Notes under the pieces: generated by a model | Told to the model about the DNA's origin: nothing | Database searches by the model: none | Seen by the model: the letters and a program-made list of their open reading frames with translations, nothing else | Translations under genes and position numbers: made by a program | Shown here: piece after piece, positions 23,794 through 30,949 of the stretch | How the letters are laid out: each line of letters begins with the position of its first letter | Numbering within the stretch: position 1 is the first letter of the stretch | From: a virus | DNA length: 43,048 nucleotides | IMG/VR virus record: IMGVR_UViG_3300032157_000023 | Coordinates: 1 to 43,048 of that record | Reading direction: 5' to 3' (one strand)

Positions 23794-24561
23794 TCAGTAC
23801 CAGTCGTAGACTGATAGCATATGTTTTTCGTGCGCCGTTAGAGTGAAGGTCGTCAGGTTGTTGCACCCGGTGCCGGTGTACATAACGGTGTGGTTCCCAC
23901 CGTCTGGGAAGGTGTCGTTGTGTCCCAAGCCAAGCGCGTGCCCGAGTTCGTGCGCGGTCACGTGCTTGATGATGTTGGCGTAGAGCAGGTCGCTTGCGAC
24001 CAGGCCACACGCCTGCCGCGCGGCCGGATAGAACGTGCGTATCCGACCGACGTCGATCTTAGACCGGCACTTGCCGTATTGCCGCGTGCTGCCCTGCGTG
24101 CAAAAGGGGCCGCAGCTCACGGGGCATACAGTCCGCCCTAGCACGCCCGAGGGAAGTTCGTTTTCTACCACATCGATCACGACCGTCGCTGTTGACTCGC
24201 TCGCCTCGGGACCCCACCAGAAGTTGGGGTAAGCGTCGTTGGCTAGCGCGGTCCAGCCGTCGAGGATGGCCTGCTTTTCGAAAGGGGTGCTCTCCGCGCC
24301 CCACGCCAGGTTCCAAGTGATGCCTTCCTTGAATTTCGGCACGATGCAGTATGTGGAGCCGAAGTTACTCGGCGTGCGGTTGCACCTCTGATCGTCGGAG
24401 TACCGGGCGCCATAGTCGCTATCGAGGACGAACGTGAGCGGCTGCTCCGCTGTGCCTGTCTCGACGACTTCGACCTGCTCGTCTTGCGCCTCTGCGCCGC
24501 ACCCCACCAACGCTATCAACCATATGAGGGCCAGCGTGGCCCAGTTGCTTCGATGAATCAT
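23794..24561 (-). CDS. Matrixin-like zinc metalloprotease lipoprotein
   Basis: This 255-residue protein has a lipoprotein signal (ALIWLIALVGC, Cys21), an acidic linker (EQVEVVETGTAEQ), then a catalytic domain. The extended zinc motif HELGHALGLGH occupies 204-214, giving three His ligands and the catalytic Glu205. A Met-turn candidate follows (TVMYTG, Met227). This is the metzincin signature, closest to matrixin/astacin-like secreted peptidases. About ten Cys outside the lipobox suggest disulphides in the periplasm or on the surface. Secreted metzincins are common in predatory and GC-rich bacteria and unexpected in a phage. Possible uses are cleaving a receptor, envelope protein or competitor, or altering the lysogen. 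The ATGA junction at 24561 ties it to phage genes, so it is not a chromosomal contaminant. Confidence 0.85.
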   Translation of the reverse strand: MIHRSNWATLALIWLIALVGCGAEAQDEQVEVVETGTAEQPLTFVLDSDYGARYSDDQRCNRTPSNFGSTYCIVPKFKEGITWNLAWGAESTPFEKQAILDGWTALANDAYPNFWWGPEASESTATVVIDVVENELPSGVLGRTVCPVSCGPFCTQGSTRQYGKCRSKIDVGRIRTFYPAARQACGLVASDLLYANIIKHVTAHELGHALGLGHNDTFPDGGNHTVMYTGTGCNNLTTFTLTAHEKHMLSVYDWY

Positions 24562-24779
24562 TCTGTCTCTCTTTCTTGCCGCTCGTGCGGCAGTTCAACT
24601 TTCACGAGGCCTGCGCGACGGCCCCACTCGTCCTCTGCCGCCTCGCGCGCTGGCGTGTGATACGTGGGCTGCTCACCGGTCGAGAGCCGCGCGGCGCGCC
24701 ACTGATCGACGGTTTGCCAAGGCGGAAACCAGTCGAGCGGGCTCACGTAGACGACGGGCGGAACGCGCTTAGACGCCAT
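24558..24779 (-). CDS. Small hypothetical protein
   Basis: This 73-residue protein is Trp/Pro-rich at the N-terminus (VYVSPLDWFPPWQTVDQW) with a charged C-terminus. Both ends overlap neighbours, at the stop by ATGA. No domain recognised. Confidence 0.65.
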   Translation of the reverse strand: MASKRVPPVVYVSPLDWFPPWQTVDQWRAARLSTGEQPTYHTPAREAAEDEWGRRAGLVKVELPHERQERETE

Positions 24780-24981
24780 GAAGCTCGTTCACGAGCCACG
24801 GCGTCAGCTCCGCATCGAGCTCGTCCATGGTCCGCACCACTTCGTACGGGCTCAAGTCGAGCGTGTTCTCCTCGGTGAGATCGTCCTCGTCCGCCGGCAC
24901 GCTCGGCGCCTGCTCGTCGATGAGCACCACCATCTTGTGAATGGTGACCATGTCCTCGTTCCGCTTCTTCGCTTCGTTCAT
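24769..24981 (-). CDS. Small acidic hypothetical protein
   Basis: This protein has 70 residues from ATG 24981, with AAGGGG upstream. A basic start (MNEAKKRNEDMVTIHK) is followed by an acidic second half (ADEDDLTEENTLDLS). The acidic character would suit a DNA-mimic or protein-binding role, but there is no proof. Confidence 0.6.
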   Translation of the reverse strand: MNEAKKRNEDMVTIHKMVVLIDEQAPSVPADEDDLTEENTLDLSPYEVVRTMDELDAELTPWLVNELHGV

Positions 24982-25187
24982 ACCAATCCCCTTGTGATGA
25001 GGTACTCGTGCGCTTTGCGCGCCCACTTGCGCGCGATAGGCCTCGGCACTCCCGCTTCGCGCAGCAGCCGATAGCCCTCCATCTGCTTGCAGGCGTCGCG
25101 AGCTCGCGCGGCGCGGCCCTTGTCCGTCGCGTCGTAGCGACGCTTGCGCTCGGTGCCCTTGATGCGATCAATTGCGTCCTCGGTCAC
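24978..25187 (-). CDS. Small basic hypothetical protein
   Basis: This protein has 69 residues from GTG 25187 (GTGA overlap with the methyltransferase stop). It is Arg/Lys-rich and helical (IKGTERKRRYDATDKG, PRPIARKWARKAHEY). It is probably nucleic-acid-binding. It follows the adenine methyltransferase directly and could be a partner, but this is inference. Confidence 0.6.
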   Translation of the reverse strand: MTEDAIDRIKGTERKRRYDATDKGRAARARDACKQMEGYRLLREAGVPRPIARKWARKAHEYLITRGLV

Positions 25188-25780
25188 GTGCCCATCCCCG
25201 GCGCCGAACGCCTGTCCCAGATCACAACCACCACGCCGAAGGGCGGCGCCTTGCTCGTGCTGTTGCCGATGCGCTCGCCGTGGTGCATGAACGAGCGCCG
25301 ACCCGCGAGGAAGCGCGTGCTCACAACACCAAGCCGCTTGTCTCGATAGGGCTCGACGTACCGCTGCCACCACGGCTGCTCGGTGCGGTTCGCCGGCAGC
25401 AGCATCACCACCGTGCACGCCGACTCGTGCGCCTTCTGCACCCACGGCGCGATGTCGCTGAACGGCGGATTGCACCACACGATCTCGTTGCGCGCCCACT
25501 CGTACGAGAGCCCGTCGAAGCCCAGCGCTCCGAGCTCGGCCATCTTCGCTTGCCACAGCGCACCCTGCGCGCGCGTGAACACCGTCTCCTCGGGGCTCTT
25601 CGCGTAGAAGCGCGCGCACTTCGCGTTCTGCTTCGAGGCCGCCACGTCGAGCGTGAACCGGAACTCCGCGTTCAACGGGTCGAACACATCCGGCGGCGTC
25701 TCGCGGTCATCGACGCTATCGAGCGCGCCGCGCGTCGCTTGCTGGTGCGGATGGTTCTGGGGCTTGAAGCCGGGGAACAT
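25184..25780 (-). CDS. Phage DNA N6-adenine methyltransferase (Dam-type)
   Basis: This protein has 198 residues from ATG 25780 (TGATG junction). The pattern is that of the phage N-6-adenine-methyltransferase family: TPPDVFDPLNAEFRFTLDVA at the start (entry to the SAM site), then the catalytic NPPF in IVWCNPPFSDIAPW, LLPANRTEQPWW, and RRSFMHHGERIGNSTS before VVVVIWD. It methylates adenine in DNA, probably to evade host restriction. The target site cannot be read. Its partner upstream is another methylase-like protein. Confidence 0.85.
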   Translation of the reverse strand: MFPGFKPQNHPHQQATRGALDSVDDRETPPDVFDPLNAEFRFTLDVAASKQNAKCARFYAKSPEETVFTRAQGALWQAKMAELGALGFDGLSYEWARNEIVWCNPPFSDIAPWVQKAHESACTVVMLLPANRTEQPWWQRYVEPYRDKRLGVVSTRFLAGRRSFMHHGERIGNSTSKAPPFGVVVVIWDRRSAPGMGT

Positions 25781-26364
25781 CAGCCCGCGTGCTCCACCGG
25801 TGAGACGTTGTTGCACCATGCAGCGCGCGCCAAAGAGACCAGGAACTCGGCGAAGAGCGGGGGCGTGATGTGGCGCTCCGTCTTCTTCATCTCGGGCAGG
25901 CGACGCCCGCGCGTTCGGCGCGACGTCGTCACCACATGCGTGGGCGCGCGCCGCGGCATGCGCGGATAGGCTTCGGGCCGTACGCCAACCAGGTAGAGCC
26001 AGGTCCCCTTTTGGGCGACGTGCTCCCAGTCGCACTGGTTCACGTCGAGACTTATGCCGCCGTGAGCGTCCGGAAGATGCCCGGGTAGCGCCATGCCGCA
26101 GAGCTCCCAGAGCACGGAGCCTCGCGGATGCTCGAGCACGCCGCCGAAGCGCCGCACTTGTTCGACGGCCAGCGGCGCACAATCGGCGTCGTCCTTAGTC
26201 GCGAGGTGGCGCAGGCGCCCGTAGTGAGCACACGGCGGATGCGCCACCACCGGATGCGGCCCGGCGTAGAGCCGCGCGTCCCGTGCCTCGTCCCAGCAAT
26301 CGACGCCGGGCATACGAGGGTAGGGACCACGCGGATCCACGTAGAGGGCCGCGACCGTTCTCAA
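25780..26364 (-). CDS. Cytosine-C5-methylase-like phage protein, probably degenerate
   Basis: This protein has 194 residues. VVAHPPCAHYGRLRHLA resembles the PPC catalytic loop and GGVLEHPRGSVLW resembles the ENP-like motif of C5 cytosine methylases, but the SAM-binding FxGxG start and the C-terminal target-recognition region are missing. A common phage family of this shape is usually left unnamed. It lies just before the adenine methyltransferase with stop and start overlapping. DNA modification is likely; direct catalysis is uncertain. Confidence 0.55.
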   Translation of the reverse strand: MRTVAALYVDPRGPYPRMPGVDCWDEARDARLYAGPHPVVAHPPCAHYGRLRHLATKDDADCAPLAVEQVRRFGGVLEHPRGSVLWELCGMALPGHLPDAHGGISLDVNQCDWEHVAQKGTWLYLVGVRPEAYPRMPRRAPTHVVTTSRRTRGRRLPEMKKTERHITPPLFAEFLVSLARAAWCNNVSPVEHAG

Positions 26365-26579
26365 CGGCCAGCCCTCCGAAGCGCCTCGTACACGCGCAGG
26401 CTCCGCGCAGCTCTTTCGAGGTACTCAGCGCTCTGCGCTGTCTCCGCGACGCACGGGTCCCGAGGCGTCGCGCTGCGCTGGCGGACCACTTCGGCCTGAA
26501 GCGCGGCGATGGTGTCGTCGGCGGGCTCGAGCAGGGCGTCGTGGTAGGCCTGATCGGCGGCAACGGACGCGGCGTTCAC
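26361..26579 (-). CDS. Small helical hypothetical protein
   Basis: This 72-residue protein is Ala/Arg/Glu-rich and helical (EPADDTIAALQAEVVRQR, AEYLERAARSLRVYEALR). ATGA overlaps occur at both ends, with the recombinase and with the methylase-like gene. No family recognised. Confidence 0.65.
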   Translation of the reverse strand: MNAASVAADQAYHDALLEPADDTIAALQAEVVRQRSATPRDPCVAETAQSAEYLERAARSLRVYEALRRAGR

Positions 26580-28120
26580 GCGGCCTCCATCTCGTCAGGG
26601 TCGTACAGACCCATCGTTCCGCCGGGGTCGACGATGCGAGCCAGCTTCGCGCCGGCCGTCTTGATGAGCATGTCCTTCGGGCGCTTCACCCAATTGCTGG
26701 GCTCACCCGTGCGCTTGCTCGGCTTGGTTAAGCCGGCTGCCTCTGCGTCCTTGATCGTGTACGTGTACGTTACCGGCCTCTCGCGCCCCACGAGCTTCGC
26801 TTCCCACGTCGCCTGCTCGTTGGTGACCTCGACTAGCGTCATGTACTCGACGCGCTTGCTGCGTTGAGCTAGCGCAATGATGAGCTGCGCCGAGGCGCAC
26901 GGCTTACCCTCCACCAGGTGGAATGAGTCGAGCGCGGTCATCGCGCCGAGACCGAGCTCCTTGCCGCGCATGATGATGGTGAAGATAGCCTCGGGGTTGT
27001 TGAACTTCTCGTAGAGCCGCGAGTCATGGACCCACAGCGCGATGTTGCGCGCGGCCTTCAAGTCCTGCGGCTGCAAGTCTGCGGTTACCAAACCGTGACC
27101 GTTCGAAGCGCGAACGATCGCCTCCTGTTCCTTGCGAGGCTCAGGCTCCTTTCGCGTTTCCGGTTTGGGCGGCAACGGAGTGAGGCGCGTCACGCCCGGC
27201 GGCGGGCTGATCGGAACGTCGTCCGCTTGTTGCTTCGGCTTCTCTTCAAACTCGGCCTCTTCCACAGCTTGCATGCGTCCTCCCGATATGGGCTTCACCT
27301 CTTTGCGCTGAAGCAGCGCGGTCACGTCGAGCGGCACATCTGTGCGCAGCGTTGTGAGCTCTGCGTCACGGAACACCTGTGCCTTGCCGATGCGCAGCGC
27401 GCTGATCAGCTTCTCGTTCAGGTCACACTTCAGGTCCCGATCGCTGTCGCTCTCGAGGTCCGCGTACATCGCGGCGAGGGTGCCGTAGGCCTGGAGAATC
27501 TTCGCGGCGCCCTTCGGCCCGATACCTTTGACGCCCGGGATGTTGTCACCGGTGTCACCGACGAGCGCCTGGTACTCCGCCATCTGCTGCGGGAACACGC
27601 CGAACTTCTCGGTCACCTGCGCTGGGCCCATGACGACCTCTGGTCGGTCGCCTATCGCTGGCACGAATTGCCGGATCGCTCCGCCCACGCATTGCGATAG
27701 GTCCTTGTCGGAGCCCACCATGCGGATGTCTTGGCAACCCAGCTCGAACAGCTTATCGGCGAGCGTGGCGATCACATCGTCGGCCTCGAAGGTCTCGGCC
27801 TTGGCCACTTGGTAGCCGTCGCGATCGATGCGCTCCTTCAGCCACGCCATCGCGGCTTTCATGCCGTCGCTCGGCGCTTCGCGCTGTGCCTTGTACTCGG
27901 GGTACAGCTTCTTGCGAAAGTAGGGCGGGCTGTCGCAGCAGACGATGACGTGCTCCACCGCGTCTCGAGTGCGAGCCAGTTCTTCGAGCACGCGCTTCGG
28001 CGCGTCGTTGATCTCGGCGTCTGCTGCTTGAGCGTGCCAGTGGCGCCGGAATGAATACGAGAGATCGAAGAGCGCCACTGAGCGCGGCGCTGCAACTTGA
28101 ATGTGTTCTGCCTGAGCCAT
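26576..28120 (-). CDS. Fusion of a 5'-3' exonuclease (FEN/PolA type) and a RecT-like annealing domain
   Basis: This protein has 514 residues from ATG 28120, with GGGAGG upstream. Residues 15-270 are a full 5'-nuclease of the DNA polymerase I N-terminal type: Asp19 (ALFDLSYSF), SPPYFRKKLYPEYKAQRE, TFEADDVIATLAD, VGSDKDLSQ, and the GDTGDNIPGVKGIGPKGAA helix-hairpin-helix with its metal-binding Asps. A Pro/Lys/Glu linker (about 275-345) leads to residues 350-514, which follow the RecT single-strand annealing pattern: NPEAIFTIIMRGKELGLG, SFHLVEGKPCASAQLII, KDAEAAGLTKP, NWVKRPKDMLIKTAGAKLAR and a GLYDPDEM end. The phage thus appears to hold resection and annealing in one chain. The annealing assignment is by pattern. 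Confidence 0.85.
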   Translation of the reverse strand: MAQAEHIQVAAPRSVALFDLSYSFRRHWHAQAADAEINDAPKRVLEELARTRDAVEHVIVCCDSPPYFRKKLYPEYKAQREAPSDGMKAAMAWLKERIDRDGYQVAKAETFEADDVIATLADKLFELGCQDIRMVGSDKDLSQCVGGAIRQFVPAIGDRPEVVMGPAQVTEKFGVFPQQMAEYQALVGDTGDNIPGVKGIGPKGAAKILQAYGTLAAMYADLESDSDRDLKCDLNEKLISALRIGKAQVFRDAELTTLRTDVPLDVTALLQRKEVKPISGGRMQAVEEAEFEEKPKQQADDVPISPPPGVTRLTPLPPKPETRKEPEPRKEQEAIVRASNGHGLVTADLQPQDLKAARNIALWVHDSRLYEKFNNPEAIFTIIMRGKELGLGAMTALDSFHLVEGKPCASAQLIIALAQRSKRVEYMTLVEVTNEQATWEAKLVGRERPVTYTYTIKDAEAAGLTKPSKRTGEPSNWVKRPKDMLIKTAGAKLARIVDPGGTMGLYDPDEMEAA

Positions 28121-28151
28121 TGAATCGCCTCCCAATCCCCCCTCGTTGGTT

Positions 28152-28532
28152 TCAGTCCTGGACCGCCCGCTCCCAGCCTTCCGGGCTGAGCTCGCGCTGT
28201 CGATTCACCTGGTACGTCCCCGGCATCAGCCGGAACGTCGCGTGTACGTGCGGACCCGCCTTCGCGTGCTCGAGCAGCACGCCTTCGGCGGCGATGTCGG
28301 CCACCTGCAGGTAAGCAACGAGCGGATCGCCAGACTCGTAGTGCGCAACGTCGAGCGCATCGATCTGGTGGTGGTGACCGGTCTCGGAATGCCCGATGAT
28401 GGCGGGGCCATTGCGCGGCATCAGGCGCGCGTCTTCCGGCAGCTTGGCGATGCGCGTGATGATGAGCTCGCCTTGGGCGGCCTGGCGCTGGATGGTGTGA
28501 ATCTCTCCGTGCTGAACTTGCTTGGTCGTCAT
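28152..28532 (-). CDS. Conserved phage protein with HSETGHHH motif
   Basis: This protein has 126 residues from ATG 28532 (ATGA with the HNH stop). Two His-rich strings (GHSETGHHHQI and LLEHAKAGPHVHATF) alternate with strands, and the end reads GTYQVNRQRELSPEGWERAV. Families with this GHSETGHHH/RQRE pattern occur in phages and GC-rich bacteria without known function. The spacing suggests a cupin-like, metal-binding beta-barrel. It lies upstream of the exonuclease-RecT gene. Confidence 0.7.
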   Translation of the reverse strand: MTTKQVQHGEIHTIQRQAAQGELIITRIAKLPEDARLMPRNGPAIIGHSETGHHHQIDALDVAHYESGDPLVAYLQVADIAAEGVLLEHAKAGPHVHATFRLMPGTYQVNRQRELSPEGWERAVQD

Positions 28533-28987
28533 GGGTGCATCTCCTGTCGGTACTGGTTCTTCAGCAGCATGCTGATGTATCGCGGGGTCACACCAAACCG
28601 CGCAGCGAGCGCTACTTGGGTGACCCTGCACAGTGCGAAGTTGGCGCGTATGTCCAGAACCTCACGATCACTGAGCTTCGCGGTTCCGTGATGCGCGCCG
28701 CGCGGCTGGCGCTTCTTGGCGTCGCGGTCAGCCATGTTCTCGGCGTTGGTGCCTAGGAACAAGTGGGTCGGGTTACAGCACGCTCTGTTGTCGCAACGGT
28801 GGCAGACACAGAGACCTTGCGGAATCTCCGATCGGCTGAGAGTCCACGCGATTCTGTGCGCTGCCCAATGGCGCCCCCTGAAGCGCATCAGCCCATAACC
28901 GCGTCCGTTGTTAGATCTGGAGATCCAGTTCCAACAATCGTCCGTGCCGCGCACGTCCACCTTGGACCAAAAGAGTTGGGCCCTCAC
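28529..28987 (-). CDS. HNH homing endonuclease with C-terminal HTH
   Basis: This protein has 152 residues from GTG 28987, overlapping the previous stop (GTGA); the ORF opens further upstream but without support. The motifs parallel the 2074 copy: FWSKVD, CWNWISRS, GRGYGLMRF, AHRIAWTL, CHRCDNRACCNPTHLFLGT. It then has GTAKLSDREVLDIR and a helix-turn-helix (ALAARFGVTPRYISMLL). It sits between the repeat-protein gene and the HSETGHHH gene, in frame with operon translation. Confidence 0.9.
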   Translation of the reverse strand: MRAQLFWSKVDVRGTDDCWNWISRSNNGRGYGLMRFRGRHWAAHRIAWTLSRSEIPQGLCVCHRCDNRACCNPTHLFLGTNAENMADRDAKKRQPRGAHHGTAKLSDREVLDIRANFALCRVTQVALAARFGVTPRYISMLLKNQYRQEMHP

Positions 28988-30171
28988 CCGCGTGCCTCTG
29001 GTTGGTAGAACTCCAGACGCGGACCCCCTACCCAGAGCTGGGCATCGAGCGCCGTCTGGCACGTCTTCGGAACGATGAGCGCGAAGTCGCGCTTGGTCGG
29101 GCAGCGCACGCGCAGGAACCGCGTCGCTGGTGAATCGGGCAGGTCGACGTCGATGAGCATCCCGACGAGAGGGTCCGCGTCAGAGTCGATTACTCGGTGC
29201 GGTAGCTTGGCAATGACGTTGGGCCAGCCGATGATTTCGGCGGCGGCGCGACGCTGCTCGATGTTCTGCCAGGTCAGCGCGGTCTCGGGCGCGAGCTGGT
29301 ACCGCTGCTCGATCCACTCCGCGGGCACCTGCGTGCCATGCCACGCGTAGACCTTGTAGCCGTCACGGCAGTCGATGGCGGGGCCCGTCTCATTGTGCAG
29401 CACGCGTTCCGCGTCGAACGAGATCGCGCGGTGGCGCTCGGCGCACAGCACAATCCCTTCGAACGGGAACCACCAACCACACGCACGTTGAAGCCGGTCC
29501 CACTCATTCAACAGGGTCCGGTCGCCTTCGGCGTACCTAACTCCAGCGCGTTCGGCACCGACGTAGTACGCGACCCAGTACAGCCACTCTCCTCCCGCAT
29601 AATAGTAGGGGAATTCAAGCTTCTGCGACTCGAGCTGCGACCTGAGCTGCGACCCGAGCTGCGACCCGAGCTGCGACCCGAGCTGCGACCCGAGCTGCGA
29701 CCCGAGCTGCGACCTGAGCTGCGACCTGAGCTGCGACCCGAGCTGCGACCTGAGCTGCGACCCGAGCTGCGACTCGAGCTGCGACTCGAGCTGCGACCAG
29801 AGCTGCGACCCGAGCTGCGACCCGAGCTGCGACCAGAGCTGCGACCTGAGCTGCGACTCGAGCTGCGACCCGAGCTGCGACCCGAGCTGCGACCCGAGCT
29901 GCGACTCGAGCTGCGACCTGAGCTGCGACAGATCCGCCCCAAGTTTCTTCAGCATGTTGTACGCGAGCACGCACGACGCGGGCCCATCGAACCACATGAA
30001 CGCCGGCGCCGGTTTGCCGATGCGCGCGTAGAAGCCGGTGATAACAGCTTGTGTGGCCTCACGATCGGCGGGCGCCGTGCTTAACCCAGCCGCTCGGTAT
30101 TCTTCGCGCAGAGCGTAGATCTCCGCCCACTGCGACTCAGACAACTTGGTCTTGCGCTTGGTCATGTTCAT
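28984..30171 (-). CDS. DUF6745-like protein with 25 tandem SQLx repeats
   Basis: This 395-residue protein starts at ATG 30171 after GGGAGGAGA. The N-terminal 80 residues are helical ([18 protein letters not shown]). Residues about 81-183 are 25 copies of Ser-Gln-Leu-x, with x only Gly, Arg, Glu or Trp. The C-terminal 210 residues ([45 protein letters not shown]) follow the DUF6745 type found in GC-rich bacteria with similar short repeats. The function is not known; the repeat would form a helical or solenoid spacer. It lies in the accessory segment between integrase and recombinase. Confidence 0.75.
   Translation of the reverse strand: MNMTKRKTKLSESQWAEIYALREEYRAAGLSTAPADREATQAVITGFYARIGKPAPAFMWFDGPASCVLAYNMLKKLGADLSQLRSQLESQLGSQLGSQLGSQLESQLRSQLWSQLGSQLGSQLWSQLESQLESQLGSQLRSQLGSQLRSQLRSQLGSQLGSQLGSQLGSQLGSQLRSQLESQKLEFPYYYAGGEWLYWVAYYVGAERAGVRYAEGDRTLLNEWDRLQRACGWWFPFEGIVLCAERHRAISFDAERVLHNETGPAIDCRDGYKVYAWHGTQVPAEWIEQRYQLAPETALTWQNIEQRRAAAEIIGWPNVIAKLPHRVIDSDADPLVGMLIDVDLPDSPATRFLRVRCPTKRDFALIVPKTCQTALDAQLWVGGPRLEFYQPEARG
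29624..29930 (-). repeat. 12-bp tandem repeat array inside a coding gene
   Basis: About 25 units of consensus GAGCTGCGACCC (plus strand) run without interruption. On the coding strand each is CAG CTC NGG/GAG TCG, and only the third codon varies: GGG, AGG, TGG or GAG, one base from each other. The unit is a multiple of three, so copy-number change keeps the frame. It is prone to slippage. Confidence 0.95.
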
Positions 30172-30488
30172 TCTCCTCCCTTGACGAGACGCAACGTCGG
30201 CTTGCCGATCCGCTGCGCCACCGTGCTTTGCGTGCGCCGCTCGTGGCGCACCTTGTTAGCGAGCAGCTGCTCAATCTGCGTGCGGTACTGCGACAGCTGC
30301 AGCAGCTTCGCCCGTCGGTAGATGTTCGACGTGCACGCGAGCAGCGACTGCTCAGCGGCGTCGTACAGGATGTCTGCAAGCACCTCGTTAGGCACCGGGC
30401 GCTTGAGCTCGTTGATGAGAGCCGTGATGGCTTGCTCGGCGAGAATCGTGAGCTGAGCCTCGCGGTACTGCTTGGGCGAGTGGCTCAC
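30168..30488 (-). CDS. Helical hypothetical protein
   Basis: This protein has 106 residues from GTG 30488 (GTGA overlap). It is all-helical with Leu/Ala/Gln (YREAQLTILAEQAITALI, LLQLSQYRTQIEQLLANK) and a basic C-terminus (ERRTQSTVAQRIGKPTLR). No family recognised. The stop overlaps the repeat-protein start. Confidence 0.65.
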   Translation of the reverse strand: MSHSPKQYREAQLTILAEQAITALINELKRPVPNEVLADILYDAAEQSLLACTSNIYRRAKLLQLSQYRTQIEQLLANKVRHERRTQSTVAQRIGKPTLRLVKGGE

Positions 30489-30949
30489 GGCGCCACCTCC
30501 CTGCGGTACGCGACCGCGTACCAACAGCCGTCGTCGCGCAGCGTCGCGCCCTCGCAACGCTCGACCGGGTGCTCGCTGGCGTCGCATCTAACCTGGCCCG
30601 GCTGACCGTTGATGGTCCAGTCGCAAGCGCCGACCTCGCGCCCATCGTCGTGCACCACGAGGCTCTCGCCGCATGCGGGGTCCGTCGGCGTAAGCGTGAG
30701 CGTGTAGTTGCCGGCGTAGTCGCAGGTCCCAGCGAAGGAGTCCGCGAAACGCTCGAGTGGTCCTAAGCCTTCTGCGGGCGACGCGCAGCCGTTAAGGAAC
30801 AGCGCCACAAGCGCGCCGAGACCGATGCCGAACACGAGCCACGCTGCGCGCTCGCGCAGAAGTTCCCAGCGCGTGAACCCCGTCAGCTGGTGTTGGCGCA
30901 CGACACGCCGCAACGGGATGGGCGTGATCCGACTGCGCAGCGTGTTCAT
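30485..30949 (-). CDS. Membrane-anchored protein or lipoprotein
   Basis: This protein has 154 residues from ATG 30949. A long basic N-terminus (about 35 residues) precedes a hydrophobic span ending WLVFGIGLGALVALFLNGC, so either Cys becomes lipidated or the segment is a simple anchor. The exported part (about 95 residues) has six Cys and short beta-strands (NYTLTLTPTDPACGES). Its neighbour is another lipoprotein. The function is unknown; an envelope conversion or exclusion role is possible. Confidence 0.65.
   Translation of the reverse strand: MNTLRSRITPIPLRRVVRQHQLTGFTRWELLRERAAWLVFGIGLGALVALFLNGCASPAEGLGPLERFADSFAGTCDYAGNYTLTLTPTDPACGESLVVHDDGREVGACDWTINGQPGQVRCDASEHPVERCEGATLRDDGCWYAVAYRREVAP

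Noticed and set aside
24558-25187. Toxin-antitoxin pair among the small coupled genes
   Set aside because: Acidic and basic small proteins are adjacent, but neither shows a known toxin or antitoxin motif.
29624-29930. Tandem repeats as a CRISPR array
   Set aside because: Units are 12 bp without spacers and translate as a continuous tetrapeptide repeat.
29624-29930. Diversity-generating retroelement target
   Set aside because: Variation is confined to single codons, but no reverse transcriptase or template repeat is present.
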